This document shows positions 6,451-14,457 of a stretch of 22,227 bases of DNA, piece by piece. Numbering within the stretch: the first letter of the stretch is position 1; each line of letters starts with the position of its first letter. The translations under genes and the position numbers were made by a program. Source of the stretch: a virus; the IMG/VR virus record IMGVR_UViG_3300044648_000023, positions 1 through 22,227 of that record, one strand, 5' to 3'. A model generated the notes under the pieces. That model made no database searches and was not told the origin of the DNA. It saw nothing but the letters and a program-made list of their open reading frames with translations.

Positions 6451-6696
6451 CACAGTTCTCCCATCCCCTCGCCTTGAGGGGAATGGCAGAACACGCTGCG
6501 CTCTCACCTTTTGCGCGGCTCCAGCCGGTCCCTCCGACCGGCCCACTACCGCTTCTAAGTGGAGTGGTAACTCGAATCCCTTCCACCTTCTTCGGCAACT
6601 TGGCCCTCGTGCGCGAGGACAACCCTGTTAAGGACGATGGCAGGAAGTTGTGGATTCTAAATCCTCAACTCTCAATGTTCCATAAAGGTTTCAATC
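6451..6696 (+). other. 246-bp non-coding, hairpin-rich leader upstream of the capsid gene
   Basis: No supported gene. Hairpins seen: CCAT+CCCCTC (6461-6470) with GAGGGG+ATGG (6476-6486, one bulged A, loop GCCTT); GCCGGTC (6524-6530) with GACCGGC (6536-6542); CCTCG (6605-6609) with CGAGG (6614-6618). None is followed by a T tract. The segment could be an mRNA leader that stabilises or is processed before the abundant capsid message, or hold a promoter; CATAAAGG serves as ribosome site for ATG 6697. I checked for a tRNA and found no cloverleaf. Confidence 0.5.
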
Positions 6697-7650
6697 ATGG
6701 CTGCTGCAACTCCTTCGCGTATTGGTCAAATCGATGGTGCAGGTTCCGCAACCGCACTGTTCCTCAAAGTGTTCTCGGGCGAAATTCTGGAAGCCTTCAA
6801 AGAAGTGAACGTCACTGACGGGCGCACTCTGGAGCGCACCATCACTTCCGGAAAGTCTGCTCAGTTCCCCGCAACCTGGAAGGCGGAAGCTTCCTATCAT
6901 ACTCCTGGTGCTGAAATCGTGGGCCAGGTCATCAACCACAACGAGCGCGTCATCTCCATCGACGGCTTGCTCTTGGCTGATGCGTTCATTTCCAACATCG
7001 ACGAAGCGATGAATCACTACGATGTTCGCGCTCCGTACAAGGCGCAGCTCGGCTACGCTCTTTCCAACAAGAAAGATCGTCACCTGTTGCAGCTTATGAT
7101 CATCGCGGCCCGCGCTGCGGCCACTGTGTCCGGCGGAAACGGCGGAACGGAATTGGTCAACGCGGATTACGATACTTCCGCCAACACGCTCGTCAGCGGC
7201 ATCTTCGATGCTGCGGTCGCGTTGGACGAGAAGGATGTTCCTGACGATGGGCAGCGGTTTGCCTACTTCTCCAGCGAGTCTTATCACATGCTGGTGCAGA
7301 GCGACCGTGCGATCCACCGTGACTGGAACGCGCAGGAGTCGAACGGCTCCTACAAGTCTGGAAAGATCGCTGAAATCAGCGGCGTCCAGATCATCAAGAG
7401 CAACCACGTCCCCAGCACTGACCTCAGTGCCGGTGCCGATGCTCTCCAGAACAACGACTACTTCGAGGACTTCTCGAACACGGTCGGTGTTGTGGCACAC
7501 AAGACTGCCGTTGGTACGGTGAAGCTCATGGACCTCGCGTTCGAAATGGAATACGACATCCGGCGTCAAGGGACGTTGATGGTCGCCAAGTACGCGATGG
7601 GCCACGGCATCCTCCGACCCGAGTGCGCGGTCGAGTTAGCTGTAGCGTAA
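6697..7650 (+). CDS. Major capsid protein, T7 gp10-like
   Basis: 317 aa (T7 gp10A 345 aa), HK97-type fold. Family features: an N-terminal helix region ALFLKVFSGEILEAFKE (about 19-35), the E-loop block RTLERTITSGKSAQFPATWKA (about 44-64), INHNERVISIDGLLLADAFI, and the P-domain/C-terminal VVAHKTAVGTVKLMDLAFEMEYDIRRQGTLMVAKYAMGHGILRPECAVEL. It is followed by a strong terminator, as in T7. No T7-like frameshift extension was recognised near the stop. It is separated from its scaffold partner by the holin gene and a structured gap. Confidence 0.95.
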   Translation: MAAATPSRIGQIDGAGSATALFLKVFSGEILEAFKEVNVTDGRTLERTITSGKSAQFPATWKAEASYHTPGAEIVGQVINHNERVISIDGLLLADAFISNIDEAMNHYDVRAPYKAQLGYALSNKKDRHLLQLMIIAARAAATVSGGNGGTELVNADYDTSANTLVSGIFDAAVALDEKDVPDDGQRFAYFSSESYHMLVQSDRAIHRDWNAQESNGSYKSGKIAEISGVQIIKSNHVPSTDLSAGADALQNNDYFEDFSNTVGVVAHKTAVGTVKLMDLAFEMEYDIRRQGTLMVAKYAMGHGILRPECAVELAVA

Positions 7651-7755
7651 TCGAACTGGGCTGATTGGCTGACGCATAGCAGATTCTAGAAACAAGCGAG
7701 CGTCTGTGCTGTGTATGGTTCGCAACCTGACAGCCAGCGCAATCAGTACCTTCAC

Positions 7756-7793
7756 GAAGGGAGTGGCCTCACAAGGGCTGCTCCCTTCTTTTT
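7756..7793 (+). terminator. Intrinsic terminator after the capsid gene (T-phi position)
   Basis: GAAGGGAGTGGCC (7756-7768) pairs with GGCTGCTCCCTTC (7776-7788), 13 bp with two G-T wobbles, loop TCACAAG, followed by five T (7789-7793). In T7 the main late terminator is at the same place, so capsid mRNA is probably made in excess over tail mRNA. The gap 7651-7755 shows no gene. Confidence 0.9.
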
Positions 7794-7809
7794 CCATTTG
7801 GAGAATCAC

Positions 7810-8409
7810 ATGGCAGAGACAATGACGACTGAAACGGAAGCGGTCAACTCAATGCTCGCGGCGGTGGGCGAAGCTCCGATCAATACGCTCCTGGGCGATC
7901 TACCCGCTTCGATTCAGATTGCCGTGGATCTTCTCAGGGATACAAGCCGACAGGTTCAACTCAAGGGTTGGAACTTCAACACCGAAGAGGAATACGAACT
8001 CGCCCGCAACGGTGACGACGAGGTAGAGCTTCCAGGGAACACCCTCAAGGTGGATCTCACGCAAGCCAGCGGCGACATCGATCTCGTGCAACGCGGGTTG
8101 TTTCTCTACGACCGGAAGAACCACACCTACGAACTCGACGAGAATCCCGAATGCACCATCACGTTCTTCCTCTCATGGGATGAGTTGCCGGAAGCAGCCC
8201 GCAACTATATCAAGATCAAAGCTGCCCGCATTCACCAAGACAACACCGTAGGCTCGGAGTCCCATCACCGCTACACGCAACAGAACGAAGTGGAAGCGTA
8301 TGCAACGATGATGGAAGCAGACGCCGAAGCCGAAGACGCAACGATCTTCGACAACTGGGACGTTGGAAGTATCGTGTCCCGCAAGCGCGTCCGGACCTGG
8401 CAATTCTAA
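7810..8409 (+). CDS. Tail tubular protein A (adaptor), T7 gp11-like
   Basis: 199 aa (T7 gp11 196 aa). It forms the ring joining portal to the tail nozzle. The N-terminal helix EAVNSMLAAVGEAPINTLLG (10-29) and the strand-rich KGWNFNTEEEYELARN are typical, as is the C-terminal helical stretch EAARNYIKIKAARIHQ. The frame is open back to 7711, but that start lies within the terminator region; ATG 7810 has GGAG at 7800-7803 with 6-nt spacing and gives the normal family length. Directly followed by tail tubular B. Confidence 0.92.
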   Translation: MAETMTTETEAVNSMLAAVGEAPINTLLGDLPASIQIAVDLLRDTSRQVQLKGWNFNTEEEYELARNGDDEVELPGNTLKVDLTQASGDIDLVQRGLFLYDRKNHTYELDENPECTITFFLSWDELPEAARNYIKIKAARIHQDNTVGSESHHRYTQQNEVEAYATMMEADAEAEDATIFDNWDVGSIVSRKRVRTWQF

Positions 8410-8418
8410 GGAGACTTC

Positions 8419-11094
8419 ATGGCACTCACCAGCGGCAGCATCTCAAATTTGATTCAAGGAGTGAGCCAACAGCCACAAGCGTTGCGTACTCCGAGTCAAC
8501 TTGAGGGACAAGAGAACTGTTACTCGTCGCCGGTCGAGGGTCTGACCAACCGGCCACCGACAGAACACATCGCCAAAATTTCCACGACTCCGCTCGATGA
8601 CGCCCTGATGCACACCATCAACCGGAGCGCCTCGCAGCGGTTCAAGGCCATCTTTCAAAATGGCTGGGTGGATGTGTACGGCATCGATGGCACACAGAAG
8701 ACCATCAACACCGAAGATGAAACGGTCGTCCTCGGTGAAGGACTCGTAGCCACAGGTGAGGGACAGACATTCATTCTGGCTCCTGCTGATGGCGAGACTG
8801 CGATTGATTTCACAGTCGAGGGCATCGGCGTAGCCACGGTCGTCCTCCAAGTATCGGAAGACGGTTCGTCATGGGACACCATCGCCTCGCTCACCGCAGA
8901 CGGTACAGCGACGGGTGCGCCTTTCGAAGCGGGCGATCTGTACATGCGCGTCAACGTGACCGCGTACACGTCCGGCACGATCAAGGCGACCGCCACATAT
9001 AAGAACTGGCGTTACCTCGTCACCGAATCCCCGTCCACCGACATGCGCTGCGTCACCGTTGCCGACACGACTTTCCTCGTGAACCGCAGCAAGACCGCCG
9101 CAATGTTGAGCGACACCACGACCAATCCAAACGCACAGGGTCTCGTGTTTGTGCGACAGGGCAACTACAGTTCGAACTACGCTATCTACATCGATGGCGT
9201 CCAGCGGGCGCTCTACCAAACAAGTGATACGGTGGTGGATACGCTGCGAACGGACGGTATCGCTGTCGAGTTGTACAACGATCTCGTGGCCTGGGGTGGC
9301 GCGGGTTTCAACTTCGGCGTGTCCGGCTCAGTGGTCTACATTGAGAAGACCTCGGGCGACTTCGTTCTGGCTGCGATTGACTCGCACGGCGGGTCAGACC
9401 TCTCAGCCATCAAAGATACCACCGCCAAGTTCACCGACCTTCCGGCCTACGCGCCGGATGGATTCGTGGTCGGCATCAACGCCAACCCCGATGTGCAAGA
9501 CAGTGAAGCGTACTACGTCATGGCCGTCACGAACCAGGAAGGGCAGTCATTCGGTGACTGTACCTGGCAAGAGTGTCCGGCTCCTGGCATCGAGTACATC
9601 ATCGATCAAACCGTCATGCCCCACAAGCTCACGCGCGAGACCAACGGTACGTTCACCTACGCGCCGATAGCGTGGACTGATCGGGTGTGTGGCGACGACG
9701 ACACCAACAGCGTTCCCTCGTTCATCGGGAACACCGTCAATGACGTGTTCTTCTACAAGAACCGGCTCGGCCTGCTGGCTGATGAGAACTACATTCTCAG
9801 CGAAGTGGGTCAGTATTTCAACTTCTGGCGCACCACGATCACGTCCCTCAAGGACTCAGACGTGGTGGACTTCCGCGCTACGCACACCAAGGTCTCCATC
9901 CTTGAGAACGTAGTCGCGTTCAACAAGTCGCTCATCCTGTTCTCCGATCAAACCCAATTCTCCATTCCTGGGGATGTGGCGATGACGCCGAACACAGTGC
10001 GCTGCGATGTGGTCAGTGAGTTCGAAAGTAATACGCAGATCCGGCCTGTGAACGCAGGCAAGGTGATCTACTTCATGTTCGACCGTGGCGACTACGCCGG
10101 TATCAAGGAACTCTCGGTCAGCAACACGACCGCTGAGATCATGGAAGCCGACGAAGTGACCGCACACACGCCCGCGTACATTCCTTCGGGAGTCACCGGC
10201 CTGAGTGTGTCCACGCTGTTGAACCTCGCCGCCGTCACCACGAGTGGCGATCCAGGTTCGGTCTACCTCTACAAGACCGAGTGGAAATTGGAGAAGAAAG
10301 TTCAAGCGGCTCTCTTCCGATGGAACTTCGACGACGACACTGAAGAGACCTGTACGGTCCTCAGTGCCGACTTCATTGAGTCCACACTCTATCTGCTGAT
10401 CCAGCGGAACGATGAAGTGTTCTTGGAGAAGATCGATCTGCTCCCGAATCGCGTGGACGACTTCGTGTCTTACGTCACGTTGCTCGACCGGCGAATCACC
10501 GACGACGATTGTGTTGTGTCCTACGACGCGAACACCAACCTCACCACCTACACGCTGCCCTACGAGATCACATCTACAGAGATGGCTGTGATCACGCGAG
10601 GCATCGAAGACAACACCGGCATGGCCGACGTTGGCAAGGTGTTGCAGATTGATGATGCGGTGGTAGGCACGACCTCGATCACCGTGGTCGGCGACTACGA
10701 GACCAATCCGGTGTGGATCGGACAACGCTACTATTGTGAAGCGGAACTGTCCACCATCTATATCCGGCGACAGAGCGCGAGCGGCGGCTTGACCATCGAC
10801 GCTGCGAGCAATCTCCAACTCCTGCGCGGGTACGTCAAGTACGACACGAGCGGGGCGTTCACGGTCTCAGTGACACCACAGGGCCGCAACGTCAGCAACT
10901 ACGTCTTCAACGGACGGATCACAGGCGACATCAACAACGTCCTGGGAACGGTTGCACTGGCGAGTGGCATCTTCAAGTTCGGCATTCTCTCGAACAACGA
11001 GCGAGTGACCATCACGATCAACAGCAATTCGCATTTGAAGTTCTCTATCACCGGTCTCGACTGGGAAGGAGAGTTCACGAAGCGAAGTGCCTAA
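8419..11094 (+). CDS. Tail tubular protein B (nozzle), T7 gp12-like, with extra inserted domain
   Basis: 891 aa, about 100 longer than T7 gp12 (794 aa). It forms the hexameric nozzle at the tail tip. Family blocks include SISNLIQGVSQQPQALRTPSQLEGQENC (6-33), SPVEGLTNRPPTEH, CVTVADTTFLVNRSKTA (211-227), and NDVFFYKNRLGLLADENYILSEVGQYFNFWRTT in the middle. Between the first platform segment and CVTVADTTF lies an insertion (about residues 97-196) with an Ig-like/beta-sandwich pattern (TVEGIGVATVVLQVSEDGSSWDTIASLTADG...YMRVNVTAYTSGTIKATA), like modules that often decorate phage tail proteins. AAGGAG precedes the ATG. The C-terminal domain looks complete. Confidence 0.93.
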   Translation: MALTSGSISNLIQGVSQQPQALRTPSQLEGQENCYSSPVEGLTNRPPTEHIAKISTTPLDDALMHTINRSASQRFKAIFQNGWVDVYGIDGTQKTINTEDETVVLGEGLVATGEGQTFILAPADGETAIDFTVEGIGVATVVLQVSEDGSSWDTIASLTADGTATGAPFEAGDLYMRVNVTAYTSGTIKATATYKNWRYLVTESPSTDMRCVTVADTTFLVNRSKTAAMLSDTTTNPNAQGLVFVRQGNYSSNYAIYIDGVQRALYQTSDTVVDTLRTDGIAVELYNDLVAWGGAGFNFGVSGSVVYIEKTSGDFVLAAIDSHGGSDLSAIKDTTAKFTDLPAYAPDGFVVGINANPDVQDSEAYYVMAVTNQEGQSFGDCTWQECPAPGIEYIIDQTVMPHKLTRETNGTFTYAPIAWTDRVCGDDDTNSVPSFIGNTVNDVFFYKNRLGLLADENYILSEVGQYFNFWRTTITSLKDSDVVDFRATHTKVSILENVVAFNKSLILFSDQTQFSIPGDVAMTPNTVRCDVVSEFESNTQIRPVNAGKVIYFMFDRGDYAGIKELSVSNTTAEIMEADEVTAHTPAYIPSGVTGLSVSTLLNLAAVTTSGDPGSVYLYKTEWKLEKKVQAALFRWNFDDDTEETCTVLSADFIESTLYLLIQRNDEVFLEKIDLLPNRVDDFVSYVTLLDRRITDDDCVVSYDANTNLTTYTLPYEITSTEMAVITRGIEDNTGMADVGKVLQIDDAVVGTTSITVVGDYETNPVWIGQRYYCEAELSTIYIRRQSASGGLTIDAASNLQLLRGYVKYDTSGAFTVSVTPQGRNVSNYVFNGRITGDINNVLGTVALASGIFKFGILSNNERVTITINSNSHLKFSITGLDWEGEFTKRSA
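8707..9006 (+). other. Inserted beta-rich module inside tail tubular protein B
   Basis: Codons about 97-196 of the nozzle gene. The motif VVLQVSEDGSSWDTI followed by YMRVNVTAYTSGT resembles the widespread phage module 'ATVTLQ.S.DGGTTW...LRA.VSG...', thought to bind surface sugars or stabilise tails. Boundaries are estimated from where the T7 gp12-type pattern breaks and resumes. Confidence 0.6.
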
Positions 11095-11103
11095 GGAGGA
11101 TTC

Positions 11104-11583
11104 ATGGCTGGCTATGTCCGAGGCTATCAACCTGGCGACGAAATCGAACTCGCCACACGTCTGCGTAAAGCGGATCTCGATGAAATTGAAGCAGCCTCGG
11201 GCATGAAGCCGGTCGATGCGTTGCGGGTGAGTGCGGAGTTATCCGCACCCGCCTGCTCGATCATCGACAACGATTGGGACGAGGGCGAAGTGGTTGGCAT
11301 GTTCGGCTGTGTACCGGACGGCACCGTTTGGCTCCTCGCGGCTGATGCGCTCGTTCAGCCTCCACTACGGCGACAGTTTCTCAAAGAGTGTCGCACGTAC
11401 TTGGACGCGCTCCCTTATCCCCTATTACACAATGTCGTGGACGAACGAAACACGGTCCACATTCGATGGCTACAGTGGATGGGCTTCACCTTCATCGGTG
11501 AGCCGATCCTTGTTGGCCCGAATAAACTTCCATTCCGAAAATTTGTAAGGATACAACCCTATGTGCATGGCAGGCGGCGGTAG
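11104..11583 (+). CDS. Internal virion protein A, T7 gp13-like (DUF2833, GNAT-like fold)
   Basis: 159 aa (T7 gp13 138 aa). The motif RKADLDEIEAASGMKPVDALRVS (22-44), the strand pair VVGMFGCVPDGTVWLLAADAL, and the C-terminal DERNTVHIRWLQWMGFTFIGEP, an acetyltransferase-like 'R.WLxxxGF' turn, fit the family. In T7 the protein assists virion morphogenesis and is not thought to remain in the virion in quantity; enzyme activity is not established. AAGGAGG precedes ATG 11104. The last 23 bases overlap the next gene in another frame. Confidence 0.85.
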   Translation: MAGYVRGYQPGDEIELATRLRKADLDEIEAASGMKPVDALRVSAELSAPACSIIDNDWDEGEVVGMFGCVPDGTVWLLAADALVQPPLRRQFLKECRTYLDALPYPLLHNVVDERNTVHIRWLQWMGFTFIGEPILVGPNKLPFRKFVRIQPYVHGRRR

Positions 11584-12298
11584 CGCAGGAGGAGGCGGCG
11601 GGCAGACTAGCACAGCAGGGGCCGCGATTGGTGGAGCCGCTGCCGGTGCATCAGCGGGCGCAATGTTAGGACCGTGGGGCGCAGCGGCGGGTGCGGTCGG
11701 TGGCGCGGCTATGGGCATCATCGGTTCACGCAACGCCAACAAGGCGGCGAAGCAAGCCGAAGAGGCGAAGCGCATTGAACAGGATCGTGTGATTGCGGAA
11801 ACGCGCAAGCGGGCCACTCAAGATTACCTCACACAAGTTCGACTCGATCAGTTGCAGAGAACTCAAGAGGAAACGGCGATCTCAGAGAAGGCCGGTGACA
11901 TTGTTCGTCAGCGTGACTTGACAGTGAGTACAGCGGTGTCCTCGGCAGCGGAGCGTGGTGTGGACGGGCGGTCGCTCGATCAGATCCTTGAGTCCTACCA
12001 CTTCGAAGCGAGCCAGGAAACAGGCCGACTCTACATCAACCAGGCAATGAAGAATCAACAGCACGGCGAGAATCAGAACCAGTACCTCGACCAGTACGGT
12101 CAGCGGTTCAACTCTCAGAAGGCGTATCAAAAGAAACCTATCGCGCCGGTCGATTACTTCTCTCCGATCTTCGGAGCGGTTGGCGACATGGGCAAGATTG
12201 CGATGGCCTCAGGCGCAGGCAAGACCGGCGGAACCCTTCCCTCAGGCGGTGGCCTGGATTGGGAAACCACTCCAGTCAACCCTGAAGAATACAAGTAA
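11561..12298 (+). CDS. Internal virion protein B, T7 gp14-like
   Basis: 245 aa (T7 gp14 196 aa). The N-terminus MCMAGGGSAGGGGG is followed by a Gly/Ala-rich hydrophobic stretch (about 18-54, AAIGGAAAGASAGAMLGPWG...) that can insert in a membrane, then a long charged helix/coiled coil (NKAAKQAEEAKRIEQDRVIA), and SSAAERGVDGRSLDQIL, the usual conserved block. In T7, gp14 is ejected first and forms a pore in the outer membrane for DNA entry. It starts 23 bases before the gp13-like stop; AAGGA at 11547-11551 is the ribosome site. The C-terminal Gly/Pro tail is probably disordered. Confidence 0.88.
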   Translation: MCMAGGGSAGGGGGQTSTAGAAIGGAAAGASAGAMLGPWGAAAGAVGGAAMGIIGSRNANKAAKQAEEAKRIEQDRVIAETRKRATQDYLTQVRLDQLQRTQEETAISEKAGDIVRQRDLTVSTAVSSAAERGVDGRSLDQILESYHFEASQETGRLYINQAMKNQQHGENQNQYLDQYGQRFNSQKAYQKKPIAPVDYFSPIFGAVGDMGKIAMASGAGKTGGTLPSGGGLDWETTPVNPEEYK

Positions 12299-12306
12299 GG
12301 AGACAC

Positions 12307-14448
12307 ATGGCTCGGTCAAATTTACCTACGCCTGATTCGATCAGCGGGCAGCAGAACATCGCCACACCTTTTACGGATCTTCAGCCAGCGGCGAGACCGT
12401 ACTCGGTGTTCACGCCTGAGACCGGCTTCGACATTCCCGACGCACCCAAGACCAACGGCTACATGCAGTTGGCCGGTGCGATGAAGGACTTGATGCCGGT
12501 AGCGATCCAGGGCGTGAAGTACGTCACCGACATCGATGATGAACGGTTGGTGAGCGAAGGTGCTGTGGCCGCAAGCAAGGCGGCACAAGACAAGAACGTG
12601 AAGGATCTGCACAGCGCGATGCGGGCGGGCTACCTGCCTGCCGGTGCTTCTCCCACGTTCATCAAGGCGTGGAAGGAGAACTTCCTCACGCTGCGAAGCG
12701 AGCAGGCCACCGATGAAATGCGAGCGGCCTACGAAGCGAACACTGAGTTGAAGACCAGTCAAGATCCCAACGCCTTCAACGCCTGGGCGAGTCAGTGGCG
12801 CGACAGCTACATGAAGTCCGTCCTCAACGGGGCAGATGGTCAAGGTCAGTACAGCGCCCTCGAAATCGCCAACAGCAAATTCAACGAACGCATTCAGCAT
12901 TCCATCTTCGGCCTCCACAAGGAACACATCAACGCGCAAGTCGCGGAACGTGAGAAGGTTGGTCGGCAGACAGCAGACAACCTGATGACCGCGCGACTCG
13001 ACGAAGCCTTCAAAGGGAAGGACTTCTTCAGCGTTGACTACGCCGCAGCCGCACAACGGTTGACGGACGTGTGGCAGGGACCGAACGGCATGGTCTCAAA
13101 GGGTGGTCTCAATGTCAGCGAGATCAATCCGGCCATCGCCAACGCGCTGATCACTCACGCGAAGATGACGCGCAACCCTGAAGTCCTCAAGGTCGCACAG
13201 TTCGTCAAGACGCCAGGTGGCACTCTTGCCGGTACATCAGCATGGCGAGCCGCAGAGCAGCAAGCTCGTGAGCATATTGCCAGCGAACAGTACCAAGAGA
13301 TGATGCGCCAGGACGCCGTGGATAAACTCGAAGCGGTGGGGACGCGCGAAGAACGTATCAAGTATTACTCGGACATGGCCGCGAAGGGCAAAGGTGATCT
13401 CGTGCGCGAACGGCTCACACGCGAGTTGTCTTCGGACATCTACTTGCGCGAGCCGAAGACGCAGGACGACATCAACGCCCGCGATGCCCGCATCCGAGAA
13501 CTGTATCAAGTGAACCCCGAAGCTGCCGGACACGTCTACAGCACCGTGCAGCAGATGGAGACCCGACAGAAGACCGAACACCGGACGCGCATCCACGATG
13601 AAATGGAAGGCACGATCCGTCAGGACATTCTCAACAACCCGCTCAACCCTGGTCACGAGAAGCGAATCATCGACGCATTCCGCAACGAGGTCATCGACAG
13701 AGACCAAATGCGGTCCATGCTCTCGTTCGTGCAAACGTATCGTGAGAAGGGCGCAGAGCCATCGGCGTTGAAAGATCCTGCGTACACGAACCTGGAGAAG
13801 GGCGTCTACGGTGGTGTGGTCAAGAACCTCGCCGCTATCGGCGGTATGGAAGCCGTGACGGCCAGCAAGGCGGCATGGGACTTCCGCAGCGAAGCACTCG
13901 ATCTGATCCGGCAGCATCCCGAGTTGGCCACGAATGGTCCGGCTCTCGCTGCCATGATGGAGAAGAGACAGTCGCCCATCGCTGAACGATACAACAAGGA
14001 ACTCACCACACTTCGCAAAGCCGACGAGGACAAGCAGGCGTTTGGAGAGTACCTCATCGATCTCGACAAGCAGATGAACAACCCGTCCCCGAACGAACAA
14101 CGGAAGACGGATATGCAGGTTGAGAAGGCGAAGGAGTTCGACAAGCGATTGAAGGCGCATGACGCAGATCCAGGCAACAACCCTGATCCGCGCGATGCCG
14201 CTTCGCAGAAGACCGATGCTACGAAGCCGGTCGAAGGTGCGAAGAAAAAGCAACCGACGCTCTCTGAGCTACGGGCCGCTTTGTCGCCGGAATCGATCTC
14301 GATACTCGGCAGCGCAATGAAGACTGCGCCCGAGGAGCAACTTAGGACGCTAACGCGAGGCATCTTCAGTCGGCACTACACCGACCCTGATGCTTTGAAG
14401 ACAGCGGTGGACGAGTTCATCAAAGCGAACCGTAAGAAGAAAAAATAA
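12307..14448 (+). CDS. Internal virion protein C, T7 gp15-like
   Basis: 713 aa (T7 gp15 747 aa), with large helical, charged segments. The region MQLAGAMKDLMPVAIQGVKYVTDIDDERLVSEGAVAA near residue 52 and the following helical repeats agree with core proteins that, after ejection, build the periplasmic tunnel with the gp16-type protein. The C-terminus ends in a basic cluster (NRKKKK). Low sequence conservation means the call rests mainly on length, position between gp14- and gp16-like genes, and the alpha-helical composition. AAGGAGACAC precedes the ATG. Confidence 0.82.
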   Translation: MARSNLPTPDSISGQQNIATPFTDLQPAARPYSVFTPETGFDIPDAPKTNGYMQLAGAMKDLMPVAIQGVKYVTDIDDERLVSEGAVAASKAAQDKNVKDLHSAMRAGYLPAGASPTFIKAWKENFLTLRSEQATDEMRAAYEANTELKTSQDPNAFNAWASQWRDSYMKSVLNGADGQGQYSALEIANSKFNERIQHSIFGLHKEHINAQVAEREKVGRQTADNLMTARLDEAFKGKDFFSVDYAAAAQRLTDVWQGPNGMVSKGGLNVSEINPAIANALITHAKMTRNPEVLKVAQFVKTPGGTLAGTSAWRAAEQQAREHIASEQYQEMMRQDAVDKLEAVGTREERIKYYSDMAAKGKGDLVRERLTRELSSDIYLREPKTQDDINARDARIRELYQVNPEAAGHVYSTVQQMETRQKTEHRTRIHDEMEGTIRQDILNNPLNPGHEKRIIDAFRNEVIDRDQMRSMLSFVQTYREKGAEPSALKDPAYTNLEKGVYGGVVKNLAAIGGMEAVTASKAAWDFRSEALDLIRQHPELATNGPALAAMMEKRQSPIAERYNKELTTLRKADEDKQAFGEYLIDLDKQMNNPSPNEQRKTDMQVEKAKEFDKRLKAHDADPGNNPDPRDAASQKTDATKPVEGAKKKQPTLSELRAALSPESISILGSAMKTAPEEQLRTLTRGIFSRHYTDPDALKTAVDEFIKANRKKKK

Positions 14449-14457
14449 GGATAACAC

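Noticed and set aside
6490-6590. Possible tRNA (a TTCTAA loop and a CTCGAATCCC word)
   Set aside because: No acceptor or T-stem pairing could be drawn around these words; treated as unrelated hairpins.
6384-6818. 144-aa + strand frame crossing the holin end, the gap and the capsid start
   Set aside because: It overlaps two secure genes out of frame, has no ribosome site at its start, and its translation looks random.
6691-7605. 304-aa minus-strand frame opposite the major capsid gene
   Set aside because: Perfectly opposite a clear capsid gene, with no ribosome site and Val/Arg/His-heavy composition; an antisense shadow of GC-rich codons.
7695-7720. TGTGCTGTGTA word shared with 20015-20030, considered as a phage promoter
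   Set aside because: An 11-base match is expected by chance in a window this long, and the second copy lies inside a coding gene.
9856-10818. 320-aa minus-strand frame opposite tail tubular B
   Set aside because: Antisense shadow with the same low-information composition; the + strand product is certain.
13237-14253. 338-aa minus-strand frame opposite the gp15-like gene
   Set aside because: Antisense shadow; no recognisable domain and no room for a promoter or operon on that strand.
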